A DNA stretch of 13,997 nt from assembly GCA_964437735.1 (NCBI GenBank), contig CAYTID010000058.1, positions 1-13,997 on the forward strand. Direction: 5' to 3'. Both the position numbers and the translations under genes were made by a program. The notes under the pieces were generated by a model that saw only the letters and a list, made by a program, of their open reading frames with translations, was not told where the DNA came from and did not search any database. This DNA is from CAYTID01 sp964437735 (GTDB taxonomy: Bacteria > Bacteroidota > Ignavibacteria > UBA10030 > BY39). Shown piece after piece: positions 1-7,125 of this stretch; the first letter of the stretch is position 1; every line of letters begins with the position of its first letter.

Positions 1-23
1 TATTATATTGTCGCCAATTATAA

Positions 24-60
24 AAAAGGGGCTGGCTTTTGAGACAGCCCCTTTTGTTTT
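24..60 (+). terminator. Rho-independent terminator of an upstream gene
   Basis: An 11-bp perfect stem (AAAAGGGGCTG at 24-34 with CAGCCCCTTTT at 45-55), a 10-nt loop, and a T-rich tail running to 60. It most likely ends a gene lying to the left of the window. The A-rich left arm means it could also work on the other strand. Confidence 0.85.
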
Positions 61-87
61 ATGGAGAGAATGATGGTTTAATAATAA

Positions 88-125
88 AAATAACACCCAC
101 CCCCTTAACTGGGTGTTATTTCATT
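88..125. terminator. Second hairpin, probable bidirectional terminator
   Basis: A 12-bp perfect stem (AAATAACACCCA at 88-99 with TGGGTGTTATTT at 110-121) around a C-rich 10-nt loop. T-rich sequence follows on both strands (TTATTTCATTTT on +, TTATTTTTATTATT on -). It lies just after the first terminator and may be a back-up, or may serve a gene on the other strand outside the window. Confidence 0.65.
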
Positions 126-176
126 TTCTGATGCAATAATCTCTCAGCAATATAATTGTAATTACCCATGTCCTGC

Positions 177-196
177 AATACGCATAAATGCGTATT
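177..196. promoter_or_regulatory. 20-bp dyad AATACG-N8-CGTATT upstream of the sensor kinase, candidate operator
   Basis: The sequence AATACGCATAAATGCGTATT is a perfect 9-2-9 inverted repeat. It ends 2 nt before a -35-like TTGAAT and 40 bp before the chosen kinase start. A second dyad with the same outer half-sites and the same N8 spacing lies at 3300-3319, again at a -35 element. NarL/FixJ-type regulators commonly bind such dyads as dimers, so the response regulator encoded at 3389 is the obvious candidate binder; this is inference. The run of six T at 195-200 also lets this element be read as a small terminator or attenuator hairpin. Confidence 0.55.
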
Positions 197-198
197 TT

Positions 199-227
199 TT
201 GAATTGTCGGTAAATTGTATATATTTC
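199..227 (+). promoter_or_regulatory. Candidate sigma70-like promoter of the sensor kinase
   Basis: TTGAAT at 199-204 and TATTTC at 222-227 are separated by 17 nt. Overlapping -10 alternatives are TATATT at 220-225 and TATATA at 218-223; the last would give the same dyad-to--10 distance as the response regulator promoter. Any of these leaves a very short leader before the ATG at 237. The match is moderate, as expected for an activator-dependent promoter. Confidence 0.4.
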
Positions 228-236
228 GTAAGTATT

Positions 237-3200
237 ATGAGGTGCGGATTTAAAATATTTCTGTATAAGTGGATTTTTTTGTGTTTTTGTATCCATTTGA
301 ATACTGTTGTACATTCTTCGGAAACTTTAGAAACCATTACTGATTATTCCATTAAAAGTTGGGATTCAAAGAACGGTTTTTTTCCATTTTCAATAAATAT
401 AATTTTTCAAACACAGGACGGCTATCTCTGGTTAGGAACCGACGAAGGTTTAGTTCGGTTTGATGGATTTAAATTTACAACCTACAATATCGGCAACACA
501 AAAGCGTTTAAAACAAATAATATATCCGGTCTTGTGGAAGATCAAGACGGAAGGCTGTGGATTAGTTGTTCAGAGGGAGGACTTTTAAGTTATCATAAAG
601 GTTTTTTTACATCTTATAACATTAAAGATATTTTAAAAGATGAATCGATTTTATCAATGTGTCTCGACCATGAGAATAATTTATGGATTGGAACAAACAG
701 TAATCTATCCTACATTTCTTTAAATGAGATACCAATACAAGCATTTAATGCAGCACAATATTTTCCTAAAATATCAGACGTTGATTTCTCAATTTATTAT
801 GTTACTTCACTTGTTTGTGATAACGCTGGCGTTGTTTGGGTTGTCGCTTCAGGGACCTCACATATCTTTAGAATTAGTCCCGTAAATAAAGAAAAAATTA
901 AAGTGTTTGAATCAACCTTACTAACCGATGTTCAATGTTTTTTAGGTGACGGTAAGAGGAGAAATTGGGTGGGAACAAGTTTGGGTTTAAAGGTTCTTAG
1001 AGATAATGATATTTTTTTGTATTATGCAAAAAACGGATCGATTAAATTCAGGACTACTTCACTTATTGAAGACCAGAATGGAAATATCTGGATAGGAACT
1101 CATGGAAATGGATTGTATAGATTAAATGATACAGGTTACTTACAGAAATATCATTTTAAAGACTTAATATCTCCGGACAGAGTAATGTCACTTTTTGAAG
1201 ATGCCGAAGGAGGAATTTGGATCGGCACACGAGGCAACGGATTACACCGATTACAAAAAAAAATCTTCAAGACCTATACAGTTAATGATGGATTGTCTGA
1301 TAATCGCGTATGGTCAATTTGTGAAGCCAAAAATAATGATATCTGGATCGGAACACAAAAAGGATTGGATAAACTTACCTTTAGTGAGCGGAAAAATTTG
1401 ATTACAAGAATGTCGATTCCCGGAAACGAAAAGGATAATATTGTCAGATCTGTTATTGAAGATCGTAACGGGGTTGTGTGGGTCAGTTTAATTAAAAATA
1501 CTTTTGGATTTTTAGATCATAATATAATCAGAAGTATTCCTAGCACAAATACCAAAGCTATGGTTGTTGATTCAGACAATAAATTATGGATCGAAGGGGC
1601 TAAAGGAGGACTTATTTGTGTTGATCAAAAAGGTTATCAAAAATATTTTTCTGAACCAGATAATCCTCCACAATACGCCGAAAAATTATTCAATTCTTAC
1701 GTTTTTTCGATTAAAACTCTTTGTTTTGATGATGAAGGATATCTTTGGATCGGGGCAAAGCATGGACTTTATAGGGCTATCAAAGATTCATTATATTACT
1801 TCGACGGTGTGCCAGGACTGACTGGCAACGCCGTGATGACTTTGTATAATGATTCAAAGGGAACTCTCTGGATTACTGTTTATGGTTATGGTTTATTCCG
1901 ATTTAATCCGGGTAACGGCGAAAAACAATTTTCTCAAATAACTAAGGAAAACGGATTAACCGATAATACGATATATTCTATTCTTGAAGATGATTTTGGA
2001 AAATTCTGGTTTGGGAGCAATAAAGGTATATTCAGCATCAATCGAAAAGATTTAATTGAATTTTGTGATGGCAAATTATCAAATGTCCGATCCGTTGCTT
2101 ACGGATCAGAGTCCGGAATGGAAAGCATTGAATGCAATGGCGGTAATCATCCGTCAGCAATAAAATCAAAAGATGGCCGATTATGGTTTCCTACAATGGG
2201 TGGCGTAGTCGTTATAGATCCGAGTAAGGAAAACCGGAAACAGGATTCGTTAAAAGTGTATATTCAAAAAACAATTGTTGATGGTGTAGAATTATCGAAA
2301 CATCAACAATATTCATTAGAGCAGGGTCTGAAAAGGAAAATTGAATTTCACTATACTGCGATCGATTTTTTAAATCCGGAGAATGTTCGTTTTAAGTATA
2401 AATTAGATGGATATGAGGACATATGGATAGAAGCCCAGAATCAACGAACCATTTATTATTTGAACGTTCCATCCGGTAAATATACTTTTCGTGTTATTGC
2501 ATGCAATAGTGAAGGAACGTGGAAGAGTAATGAAGATTCCATTTCTTTTGAGATACCACCGCATTTTTGGGAAACAATAATATTTAAAATTTTGATTGGA
2601 ATCTTAATTGTAGGAATCATTATCGGTATAACTCGCTTCATTTTCACGAGAAAATTAAAACAACGATTATATATTCTTGAAAAACAACGAGCATTAGAGC
2701 AGGAGCGATTAAGAATTTCCAGAGATATTCATGATGAGATCGGTTCAAGTTTGACAAAAATTTCAATCCTCAGTGAGTCGGTTACCGACGAAATAGACGA
2801 AACAGACACTGTACAGGAAGTTACTGAAAAAATATCAAACGAGGCAAGACAGGTAATCGAAAATCTTGATGAGATCATCTGGTTCATAAATCCCGGCAAT
2901 GACAGAATAGAGCTTTTTGGAACATACCTTCGTGAGTATATAACTGATTTCTTTAGCCCCACCGATATTAAATGTATTTGTGATTTTCCGGATTCGTATC
3001 CCTCCGCACAAATTTCTCCGGAAATCCGAAGAAACACGGTTTTAACTGTAAAGGAAATTACAAACAATATTGTAAAACATGCTTCGGCAACGATAGTTAA
3101 TGCTAAATTTCAATTACAGGATCACTCATTATTAATTTCACTCGAAGATAATGGGAAAGGATTTAGTCCTCAGGATTCTCGTCCGTTCGGCAATGGTTTA

Positions 3201-3308
3201 AAGAGTATTCAAAAAAGAATCGAGGAAATTGAAGGAAAAATGATAATTAAGTCTGTAAAGTCATCAGGGACAAATGTTCAAATTTGTATACCCTTAAAGA
3301 ATACGTAA
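237..3308 (+). CDS. Reg_prop sensor histidine kinase (two-component system)
   Basis: A membrane sensor kinase of 1023 residues. I chose ATG 237 because it gives a proper signal peptide (basic start, hydrophobic core FLYKWIFLCFCIHL); the longer frame from 168 would place an inverted repeat inside the coding region. About 14 Reg_prop repeats of the DGxLWIGT type run from residue 57 to 655, which suits two seven-bladed propellers in the periplasm. A Y_Y_Y domain (about 699-771), one transmembrane helix (781-803), a HisKA_3 dimerisation domain with phospho-acceptor His832 (RDIHDEIG) and an HATPase_c domain (N-box near 939-949, DNGKG 971-975, GNGL 985-988) follow. There is no fused receiver or AraC domain, so it differs from Bacteroides hybrid (HTCS) sensors and should phosphorylate the regulator encoded next to it. 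The ligand is unknown; HTCS relatives sense glycans, but no carbohydrate genes are nearby. Confidence 0.93.
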   Translation: MRCGFKIFLYKWIFLCFCIHLNTVVHSSETLETITDYSIKSWDSKNGFFPFSINIIFQTQDGYLWLGTDEGLVRFDGFKFTTYNIGNTKAFKTNNISGLVEDQDGRLWISCSEGGLLSYHKGFFTSYNIKDILKDESILSMCLDHENNLWIGTNSNLSYISLNEIPIQAFNAAQYFPKISDVDFSIYYVTSLVCDNAGVVWVVASGTSHIFRISPVNKEKIKVFESTLLTDVQCFLGDGKRRNWVGTSLGLKVLRDNDIFLYYAKNGSIKFRTTSLIEDQNGNIWIGTHGNGLYRLNDTGYLQKYHFKDLISPDRVMSLFEDAEGGIWIGTRGNGLHRLQKKIFKTYTVNDGLSDNRVWSICEAKNNDIWIGTQKGLDKLTFSERKNLITRMSIPGNEKDNIVRSVIEDRNGVVWVSLIKNTFGFLDHNIIRSIPSTNTKAMVVDSDNKLWIEGAKGGLICVDQKGYQKYFSEPDNPPQYAEKLFNSYVFSIKTLCFDDEGYLWIGAKHGLYRAIKDSLYYFDGVPGLTGNAVMTLYNDSKGTLWITVYGYGLFRFNPGNGEKQFSQITKENGLTDNTIYSILEDDFGKFWFGSNKGIFSINRKDLIEFCDGKLSNVRSVAYGSESGMESIECNGGNHPSAIKSKDGRLWFPTMGGVVVIDPSKENRKQDSLKVYIQKTIVDGVELSKHQQYSLEQGLKRKIEFHYTAIDFLNPENVRFKYKLDGYEDIWIEAQNQRTIYYLNVPSGKYTFRVIACNSEGTWKSNEDSISFEIPPHFWETIIFKILIGILIVGIIIGITRFIFTRKLKQRLYILEKQRALEQERLRISRDIHDEIGSSLTKISILSESVTDEIDETDTVQEVTEKISNEARQVIENLDEIIWFINPGNDRIELFGTYLREYITDFFSPTDIKCICDFPDSYPSAQISPEIRRNTVLTVKEITNNIVKHASATIVNAKFQLQDHSLLISLEDNGKGFSPQDSRPFGNGLKSIQKRIEEIEGKMIIKSVKSSGTNVQICIPLKNT

Positions 3309-3319
3309 TTATACGTATT
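3300..3319. promoter_or_regulatory. Second 20-bp dyad AATACG-N8-CGTATT, at the response regulator promoter
   Basis: AATACGTAATTATACGTATT is an 8-4-8 inverted repeat. It overlaps the kinase stop codon on its left and the first two bases of the TTGTGA -35 hexamer on its right. Its outer six bases on each side and its N8 spacing are identical to the dyad at 177-196. It is not followed by a T-run, so it is not a terminator, which favours a protein-binding site for both copies. Binding is inferred. Confidence 0.55.
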
Positions 3320-3346
3320 GTGAATATTTATATATTGCAATATATT
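3318..3346 (+). promoter_or_regulatory. Candidate sigma70-like promoter of the response regulator
   Basis: TTGTGA at 3318-3323, a 17-nt spacer, and TATATT at 3341-3346. This would start a transcript near 3353, about 36 nt before the ATG. The dyad at 3300-3319 would be centred near -43, a typical position for an activator contacting RNA polymerase beside the -35 element. Confidence 0.5.
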
Positions 3347-3388
3347 AATGCAACAAAATTTAAATTGGATTGAAACCTTAAACAAAAA

Positions 3389-4048
3389 ATGAAAATCAAA
3401 GTAGCAATTGTTGAAGATGGCGAAGAGTATCGGAACCATCTTAAAAATATTCTTGATAAACATACAGATTTTCAATGCGTAGGTTCGTTCCGAACAGGCG
3501 AAGAGGCAATAATTGATATCCCAAAAATATTGCCTGATATTGTATTGATGGATATAAATCTGCCGGGTATTGACGGTGTGGAATGCGTTAAACTGTTGAA
3601 AGAGGCATGTGCACAAATTCAGTTCATGATGCTTACAATGTTTGAAAATGACGCCAATATATTTAATGCATTGGCTGCCGGAGCAACCGGTTATATACTT
3701 AAACGTAGCTCAAAAAAAGAAATAATCGAGGCTATCAAGGAGCTACATGAGGGTGGGGCGCCTATGTCGGGTCAGATAGCCCGAAAAGTCATATCCTTCT
3801 TCGGTCAATTCAAACCAAAATTTTCAAAATCGGATGCAGATGAAGAACTTTCGAAGAGGGAAGAAGAAATTCTTTCATTTCTAACGAAGGGTTATCAGTA
3901 TAAAGAAATTGCAGATGCGTTATTTATTAGCTATGACACCGTGCGTACACATATACAACATATTTATAAAAAACTTCATGTCCGATCCCGAAGCGAAGCT
4001 ATATTAAAAGCGCTGGGTTCGGGAAAAATGTCAACTGCTTCTATTTAA
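3389..4048 (+). CDS. NarL/FixJ-family (LuxR-type) response regulator
   Basis: A 219-residue DNA-binding response regulator. The receiver domain fills residues 1-120, with acidic pocket Glu9/Asp10, phospho-acceptor Asp55 in VLMDINLPG, switch Thr83 and conserved Lys105. A LuxR-type helix-turn-helix lies at about 153-210 (LSKREEEIL, then the recognition segment YDTVRTHIQHIYKKL). Length and domain order are normal for the family. It sits 80 bp after the sensor kinase on the same strand, which identifies it as the cognate regulator. The start has an A-rich upstream region without a clear Shine-Dalgarno sequence. It has its own candidate promoter with a dyad at the -35, so positive or negative autoregulation is likely. 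Its other targets cannot be read from this window. Confidence 0.93.
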   Translation: MKIKVAIVEDGEEYRNHLKNILDKHTDFQCVGSFRTGEEAIIDIPKILPDIVLMDINLPGIDGVECVKLLKEACAQIQFMMLTMFENDANIFNALAAGATGYILKRSSKKEIIEAIKELHEGGAPMSGQIARKVISFFGQFKPKFSKSDADEELSKREEEILSFLTKGYQYKEIADALFISYDTVRTHIQHIYKKLHVRSRSEAILKALGSGKMSTASI

Positions 4049-4082
4049 AAACGATAAGTACGACTTCCGGAAATGTTTCAAT

Positions 4083-4118
4083 AAAAAGCCCCGTTATAAA
4101 CACAGGGCTTTTTTGTTT
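4083..4118. terminator. Bidirectional rho-independent terminator
   Basis: A 9-bp stem (AAAAAGCCC at 4083-4091, GGGCTTTTT at 4105-4113) with a 13-nt loop and a T-rich tail to 4118 on +. The A-run on the left gives the same T-tail on -. It lies between the response regulator (+) and the convergent lipoprotein gene (-) and can serve both. Confidence 0.85.
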
Positions 4119-4133
4119 CATAATATTAAACTA

Positions 4134-4676
4134 TTAATTGTTAGGCGGTTTCGAAAAAATCTGTGTATATATACCTATATGAACAGTGCAAAATAATGAT
4201 CCGGGGTTTGTAGAGCCAGACATTCTAAATTGAATTTTCGGAAGCGGGCTATTCGGGTATTTTCTGATAATTTGACGAAGTTTTGCAAGTCCATTATTTT
4301 TAAATTCAAATCCGGCATGAGGAAATCGTAATATTGATATTTCTTCTGCAAAGGTTGTAAGGGGAACATTCGTCACTCGGAATAAAGTGTCGCCGTTTAT
4401 AAAAGACCAACCCGATAATGTCGTTCCGGCGGGAGTCCCTACTGTGCTATCAATTTTTACCATGATATTAAAAAATTTTATAGAATCAACTTGATCAGCG
4501 ATGTTCGATAAGATTGGATTTAAATCAACCGAATCCTGAACAAAGAAATTACCGGTTGATGAATTTATCCTCAGAGAATGTTTAACTACAGAACCGTCTA
4601 AAATGAGTGGCTTTAAACCGAATTCGCATCCTGTGTACATCATCAGAGAGGTAACTATTCCAATTGTTTGATAAAT
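4134..4676 (-). CDS. Predicted lipoprotein of unknown function, start codon uncertain
   Basis: I do not recognise this protein. The first ATG in frame is at 4643 and gives 169 residues, starting MMYTGCEF without a signal peptide. Reading the same frame upstream to the stop at 4691-4689 gives KNIYQTIGIVTSLMMYTGC, a good lipoprotein signal with a plausible lipobox Cys (codon 4628-4626). The only start-like codon there is ATT at 4676-4674, 9 nt after an AGGAA and 4 nt after the upstream gene's stop. I therefore report 4676 as the likely start (180 residues), probably by translational coupling to the DUF6588-like gene. The rest looks beta-rich, with no catalytic motif. A lipidated partner of the outer-membrane protein encoded before it is plausible but inferred. 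Confidence 0.6.
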   Translation of the reverse strand: MYQTIGIVTSLMMYTGCEFGLKPLILDGSVVKHSLRINSSTGNFFVQDSVDLNPILSNIADQVDSIKFFNIMVKIDSTVGTPAGTTLSGWSFINGDTLFRVTNVPLTTFAEEISILRFPHAGFEFKNNGLAKLRQIIRKYPNSPLPKIQFRMSGSTNPGSLFCTVHIGIYTQIFSKPPNN

Positions 4677-4680
4677 GTTT

Positions 4681-5571
4681 TTATATTCCTAAACTCAATC
4701 CAGCACTGACAACAGTAACTTTACCGAGGCTTATGTCTCCCTGTAAACTTATCACCGGAAGATTAATTGAAAAACCTGTTATAAAGCGGACTGTGTTTTC
4801 ACCTTTCAGTGAAAGCGAAACATTCGAATTTGCCGTAGTGCCCGGGCCTGTATAGGTATAAGAAAGATCGATTGTTGAGGTTTCATATTGTAAGCCGCCG
4901 AAAATGGTTAAGGGGAAGAAAGTTTTTCCGGCAAAAACCGCCAGGTTAAATGTGTTCGCCTCCATAATATCCCCAACTGTAAAAGTCTGGTAAAAAGCAC
5001 CGCCGCGTATGTCGACTGGCAATAAAATAAAGTGTTGCCCGATATCATGTATCGCCCCGATACCGAATAAAGTCACTTTCGGGAAATCACCGATTTCCGG
5101 AACCGGGACATATCGTATAATTGCTTGTGTTCCGAACAAATTACCTATGGTCAATTGTGGCAAGGCAAATGGAAATATATTAGTTTTTATCTGACCGTTT
5201 TGAAATTGATAAGTAACTCCGCCCGGGCCCTGTACCTCCTTTCCTGTACCGCCGAATACTGTTGCTGTTTTCACCCGTTCCTGATTAAAGGGTTGCGGGG
5301 GAAGTGCGCTGTAAGTTTTTTCACCATCGCCAATCAATGTTCCCATCCCGACAAATTTTAGCCGCAGATGAAACCCCAACTTAGAAATCGGAGCCTGATG
5401 ATAGATTCCCGAATTTAGATTTGCTCCTAACCCGTTAACAATAGGCTGAAGGTATCCTTTTACATTATCGGAAGAAATTTGTTTAATCGCATCCTCAAAC
5501 GGATTTTGTGAAAACGATAATCCACAACTCAGAAAAATAAACAGAGTTAGAGTTTTAACTTTTGACATCAT
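4681..5571 (-). CDS. Outer-membrane protein resembling DUF6588
   Basis: A 296-residue exported protein. The signal peptide spans about residues 1-21 (basic MMSKVK, hydrophobic LTLFIFLSCGL, cleavage near SFSQ). The mature part begins with a short helical segment (QISSDNVKGYLQPIVNGLG) and then alternates Gly/aromatic-rich strands to the C-terminus, as expected for an outer-membrane beta-barrel. The opening segment and overall plan resemble the uncharacterised Bacteroidota family DUF6588; I recognise this from memory and am moderately sure. A GGAGA ribosome binding site (5583-5579) sits 7 nt before the ATG; a second ATG follows immediately. It is the first gene of a two-gene unit with the lipoprotein 4 nt downstream. 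I found no convincing promoter in the 257-bp spacer on this strand. Confidence 0.8.
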   Translation of the reverse strand: MMSKVKTLTLFIFLSCGLSFSQNPFEDAIKQISSDNVKGYLQPIVNGLGANLNSGIYHQAPISKLGFHLRLKFVGMGTLIGDGEKTYSALPPQPFNQERVKTATVFGGTGKEVQGPGGVTYQFQNGQIKTNIFPFALPQLTIGNLFGTQAIIRYVPVPEIGDFPKVTLFGIGAIHDIGQHFILLPVDIRGGAFYQTFTVGDIMEANTFNLAVFAGKTFFPLTIFGGLQYETSTIDLSYTYTGPGTTANSNVSLSLKGENTVRFITGFSINLPVISLQGDISLGKVTVVSAGLSLGI

Positions 5572-5723
5572 ATATGTTTCTCCATTATTATTTTTATTGA
5601 CAGAGTGAATGTAACAATTTATTTTTTGTGATAAGTTAATAAATTCCCCCGCTTATTGGATAATATAATTATTCATTACTTTATGAATTTAAAAGATATC
5701 TGTTTAAACATATGTTATTTTCG

Positions 5724-5742
5724 TATGAAACACAAATTCATA
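5724..5742. promoter_or_regulatory. Inverted repeat TATGAA-N7-TTCATA upstream of the IMPDH/GMPR gene
   Basis: A perfect 6-7-6 dyad whose right end lies 17 bp before the -35 hexamer of the 5829 gene. It could be an operator for either divergent gene. The half-sites are short and AT-rich, so chance is possible. A 10-bp palindrome (TGTTTAAACA, 5701-5710) is close by. Confidence 0.25.
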
Positions 5743-5759
5743 TTTTTTGCTTGATTTTA

Positions 5760-5788
5760 TTGACTATATAACAGACAACTATTATATT
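5760..5788 (+). promoter_or_regulatory. Sigma70-type promoter of the IMPDH/GMPR gene
   Basis: TTGACT at 5760-5765, a 17-nt spacer, and TATATT at 5783-5788. This predicts a transcript start near 5795 and a leader of about 34 nt, too short for a riboswitch. An AGGA ribosome binding site at 5816-5819 precedes the ATG at 5829. Confidence 0.7.
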
Positions 5789-5828
5789 AAACAGTAAATT
5801 TTTCGCAACATATTCAGGAAGATTCATT

Positions 5829-6878
5829 ATGGCATTATTAAAATATGATGATATTTGGCTGGTTCCGCGGATAGTGTCCACACTACAACACAGATCCGAA
5901 GCCGATACTTCAATAGAATGCTTCGGCATTAAATTAACTGCGCCTATGATTTCTTCGCCTATGCCGGATGTTTGTAATGGTGAAATGGCGTATAAACTGG
6001 CAGCCCTTGGCGCATTGGGTATAATTCACAGATTTCAAAGTGTAAGCGATCACATAAAACAGTTTACATTGTTTGATACAGAAAACAAAACCGAAAAAGG
6101 GAATGAATACAATGATATTTTGAAAAAACAAATTGCGAGCGCAGTTGGGGTAACGGGTGAATATCAAAAACGATTCATTGATCTCTATAATGCAGGATGC
6201 AGGATATTTTGTTTGGATACGGCTAACGGGGCTAACGAGCAGGTAGGTAACGCTGTAAGCTTTTTAAAAACAAAATTCGAAAAGGAACTAAAAGAAAAAA
6301 TATATATTATTGCCGGCAATGTAGCCACCAAGGAAGGTTACAGATATTTAGCAAATTTTGGTGTAGACGGCGTTCGTGTAGGCATTGCGGGCGGCTCGGT
6401 ATGTGAAACTAAAACTGAAACAGGGATCCATTATCCAATGGTTTCCAGCTTGCTGGAATGTATTGAAGAAAGAGAAATCCTTTCCGGGCAACATAATAAA
6501 TCGTTGCCCTTAATCATTGCTGACGGTGGGATTCGTACTCCTGCCGACTTTTGTAAAGCTCTGGCTTTGGGGGCAGACCTTGTTATGTGTGGCGGGATTT
6601 TTGCAGGAACAGCAGAATCGCCTGGAAAAGTTATAAAACATGATGGCAAATTAGTTAAACTTTATAGAGGAGCGGCATCATTCTCAGTACAACAGGATTT
6701 TAACGGTGAAGAATCTCCCGAATATAACGAAGGGATGGAAACTGTCGTAGATTATAAGGGACATGTTCAGAAAGTTGTGCATAGGTTTATTGCCGGACTT
6801 CGTAGCAGTATGTCGTATATGAATGCCAGAACATTGGAAGAGTTCAGACAAAACGCAAAAATAGTTTATCCCGGTTGA
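5829..6878 (+). CDS. IMPDH/GMP reductase family protein, most like GMP reductase
   Basis: A 349-residue (beta/alpha)8-barrel enzyme of the IMP dehydrogenase/GMP reductase family. It lacks the CBS pair found in IMP dehydrogenase, and its length matches GMP reductase (about 347 in E. coli). Visible landmarks are the N-terminal DDIWLVPR, IIAGNVAT (160-167), the catalytic loop GIAGGSVCETK with Cys192, ADGGIRTPAD (231-240), and a C-terminal GMETVVDYKG...GLRSSMSY stretch resembling GMP reductase GGIRSTCTY. GMP reductase converts GMP to IMP with NADPH in purine salvage. The loop is unusual: the family normally has GIGPGSxCTTR, whereas here Pro is Gly and the Thr after Cys is Glu. The assignment is therefore to family with certainty and to guaC only tentatively. 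The 79-residue membrane protein follows after 7 nt. Confidence 0.85.
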   Translation: MALLKYDDIWLVPRIVSTLQHRSEADTSIECFGIKLTAPMISSPMPDVCNGEMAYKLAALGALGIIHRFQSVSDHIKQFTLFDTENKTEKGNEYNDILKKQIASAVGVTGEYQKRFIDLYNAGCRIFCLDTANGANEQVGNAVSFLKTKFEKELKEKIYIIAGNVATKEGYRYLANFGVDGVRVGIAGGSVCETKTETGIHYPMVSSLLECIEEREILSGQHNKSLPLIIADGGIRTPADFCKALALGADLVMCGGIFAGTAESPGKVIKHDGKLVKLYRGAASFSVQQDFNGEESPEYNEGMETVVDYKGHVQKVVHRFIAGLRSSMSYMNARTLEEFRQNAKIVYPG

Positions 6879-6885
6879 GTAATAA

Positions 6886-7125
6886 TTGAATCTTATATTT
6901 GTTGCCATCGCAGTTTTAATAATAAATATCCCATTTGGCTATTGGAGGTCGATAGTTAAAAGGTTTTCTTTTCAATGGTTTTGTGCGATTCATACACCCA
7001 TCCCGTTTATTTTGCTGCTAAGAATTTATTGCGGCATAGGTTATCAATGGATTACATTTCCTGTTTTAATCGGGAGTTTTGTTATCGGTCAATATCTTGG
7101 TTCAAAAATTAAAAAACGCCATTAA
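6886..7125 (+). CDS. Small three-helix membrane protein, unknown function
   Basis: A 79-residue hydrophobic protein starting at TTG 6886, directly after stop codons and 7 nt after the preceding gene, so probably co-transcribed with it. Three hydrophobic segments are visible at about residues 2-20, 32-48 and 53-71, ending in a basic tail (SKIKKRH). Features such as NIPFGYWR, FSFQWF, IHTPIPF and GSFVIGQYLGSKI look conserved and recall a small Bacteroidota membrane protein family, as far as I remember. No catalytic motif is visible and I do not assign a function. No ATG is available near the start, so TTG is well supported by the protein pattern. Confidence 0.65.
   Translation: MNLIFVAIAVLIINIPFGYWRSIVKRFSFQWFCAIHTPIPFILLLRIYCGIGYQWITFPVLIGSFVIGQYLGSKIKKRH

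Noticed and set aside
61..81. Six-codon reading frame between the two terminators as a leader peptide
   Set aside because: It is very short, has no ribosome binding site and no regulatory residue pattern; the following hairpin is followed by no related gene.
168..236. ATG at 168 as start of the sensor kinase
   Set aside because: It would place the 177-196 inverted repeat and a promoter-like region inside the gene and bury the signal peptide; ATG 237 gives a normal exported N-terminus.
2729..3067. 112-residue minus-strand open frame
   Set aside because: It is opposite the well-supported kinase domain and is explained by codon bias of that gene.
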